Assembly: GCA_020698575.1 (NCBI GenBank)
Contig: CM036243.1
Location: 15,243,903 to 15,307,902 of the forward strand
Length of the DNA stretch: 64,000 nucleotides
Direction of reading: 5' to 3'
Source: Bostrychus sinensis
Taxonomy: Eukaryota > Chordata > Actinopteri > Gobiiformes > Eleotridae
The notes under the pieces are model-generated. The model was given only the letters and a program-made list of their open reading frames with translations. It was not told the DNA's origin and made no database searches. How positions within the stretch are numbered: the first letter of the stretch is position 1; every line of letters begins with the position of its first letter. Positions 62,900 to 64,000 of this stretch are shown piece by piece. The position numbers and the translations under genes were made by a program.

Positions 62900-63035
62900 A
62901 GTTTTTCATTTTTTTTATTAGGGAGTGTTTAAGCTGGTTTAGTAGCTTTGAGTTTGTGTGATTTAAATTTACCTGTAAAAAAGTAACATGTTTTTGTTAA
63001 GAGGAGCAACTTTGTGCTGTCTCTTGGCGTGTACA
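62900..63035 (+). repeat. Diverged direct repeat, copy A
   Basis: It shares ordered blocks with 63729-63865: gtttttcatt, agctggtttag versus aactggttta, gtgtgattt, acctgtaaaaaagtaacatg, tttttgttaagaggagcaac and tttgtgct. Identity is about three quarters by eye. Confidence 0.65.
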
Positions 63036-63304
63036 ACTTGGCACCTTATAAGACTTTGAAACATGCTGTCTTTTTTGGAGGGCATTCACCAAGATCTTAA
63101 AAAAAATTATCCTGTAGAGAGATACAGTGGTGTATTACAATACAATAATAGTAATACAATTTTACAATAGAATTTTGAGAAGGAGACAATCTTTTTAAGT
63201 ACATTTTCTAAATCATAAAATACTGGGCAAAAGTCCTGGACAGGTTCTTAAGGAAGGCTGTGAACAAAGAAAGATGTATTTGTACTGTACTGAAATACAC
63301 AAAT

Positions 63305-63530
63305 ATACACTGGTCTTGCAGTGGTAAAGGGTTAGTGCCCAGACCAGGACTGAAAACTCGAACATCTCCTAGTTTAGGGGTGTGTGAAGTTAGTATCTTC
63401 GAACTGTATTTCAAAATGGCACAGAAACCCTTAAAAAACTCCTGAATCTAAACAATGATCTAGATCCACACCAACCATTTTGTCCTTGGCCCATTACTAC
63501 TTTCCTTAAAATAAGTTAACAGCATTTTTC
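63305..63530 (+). repeat. Composite tRNA-like/RTE-tail repeat copy
   Basis: The head contains gtcttgcagtggtaaagggt and tgcccagaccaggactgaaa. The tail contains gaagttagtatcttcgaact, aaaatggcacagaaaccctt, atctagatccacaccaacca and ccttggcccattactac. The order matches the other copies in the window. Confidence 0.45.
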
Positions 63531-63589
63531 ACATCTCATTAAAACTTTTGCACAGTACTCAGGTAGAATTTGTATGTAGATTTTTTATT

Positions 63590-63727
63590 CTAGTACTAGC
63601 AATAGTTATAGTTGTTGTAGTAAGACTTTTTTTGTTGTAGTATTAGTTATTATAGCTATAGTAGTTGTCACAGCAGCAGTAATAGAATTAAATAGTAGCG
63701 GTAATAGTAGAAGTAAAAGTAGAAAAT
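63590..63727 (+). repeat. Imperfect (TAG)n trinucleotide array
   Basis: tctagtactagcaatagtta, gttgttgtagtaag and agtagcggtaatagtagaag form a second TAG-rich array ending where direct-repeat copy B begins. Confidence 0.8.
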
Positions 63728-63728
63728 G

Positions 63729-63865
63729 CTGTTTTTCATTTCTTTTTAACGGCAAGTGTTAGAACTGGTTTAAGGACTAAAGTCTGTGTGATTCTCCATT
63801 AACCTGTAAAAAGTAAAATGTTTTTGCTAAGAAGAGCAACTTTGTGCTTACTCTTGGATACTGCA
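63729..63865 (+). repeat. Diverged direct repeat, copy B
   Basis: This is the counterpart of 62900-63035, about 830 bp downstream. It could be a local duplication or two insertions of an unnamed interspersed repeat. Confidence 0.65.
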
Positions 63866-64000
63866 CAAAGTTCACACTTCTGAACTTGTGTGGAGTGCCA
63901 GATTGTCCAAAGCAAAAGAAAGATGGAAAGTAGGATGCAGAAGCCAAAAGAAAAATTACATGTGTGGGTTGGCTTCTAGTTTCAGTACTAAATATATTCA

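Larger units (their letters stand above)
59992..64000 (+). other. ctnna2: ctnna2 intron, 5' part, runs off the window
   Basis: A phase 1 intron beginning GTCAGT. It holds the hAT-like MITE at 60060-60629, two TAG-rich arrays, a 31-nt poly(T), a pair of diverged direct repeats, and a tail-family copy. The stretch 60630-61255 shows nothing nameable beyond AT-rich sequence. Confidence 0.85.

Noticed and set aside
1..64000. CRISPR array, operon or other prokaryotic system
   Set aside because: Spliced vertebrate exons and eukaryotic retroposons throughout; no regularly spaced identical repeats with unique spacers.

Overview
This window is vertebrate nuclear DNA, almost certainly from a teleost fish. 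It lies inside one large gene read on the + strand, and about 99% of it is intron. The only protein-coding sequence I can support is four consecutive exons of alpha-N-catenin (ctnna2): 13395-13547, 57361-57453, 58895-59051 and 59791-59991. They join in frame with AG/GT borders and encode 201 residues of the middle (M) domain, starting at the vinculin-binding helix. Residues that separate the alpha-catenin paralogs favour ctnna2 over ctnna1. The gene continues beyond both ends of the window.

Layout: 1-13394 is the 3' part of an upstream intron. 13548-57360 is a 43.8-kb intron. 57454-58894 and 59052-59790 are short introns. From 59992 to the right edge is the start of another intron. The introns hold typical fish repeats: three Tc1-like elements, two other MITEs, tRNA-derived SINEs, a 5'-truncated LINE, a solo LTR, many degenerate copies of two LINE/SINE-tail families, and simple repeats. 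The fish assignment rests on these repeats.

Several insertions keep their termini and target-site duplications, so their history can be read. The LINE at 36962-38177 has a perfect 13-bp duplication and a (GATG)n tail. The solo LTR at 18470-19076 has 7-bp inverted ends and a 4-bp duplication, and is nested in a Tc1-like element. The hAT-like MITE at 60060-60629 has an 8-bp duplication with one mismatch. The least ordinary insertion is at 16286-16617: two ~123-bp arms in inverted orientation, an A-rich 3' tail and a perfect 13-bp duplication, with a hammerhead-ribozyme-like core in each arm.

I found no complete second gene, no RNA gene and no CRISPR or prokaryotic feature. The LRRTM gene that mammals carry antisense inside a ctnna2 intron is not in this window. 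Nothing here looks like an undescribed multi-gene system; the items worth a second look are the retroposed inverted repeat, a CpG-dense patch near 50.5 kb, and conserved-looking noncoding stretches that need alignment to test.
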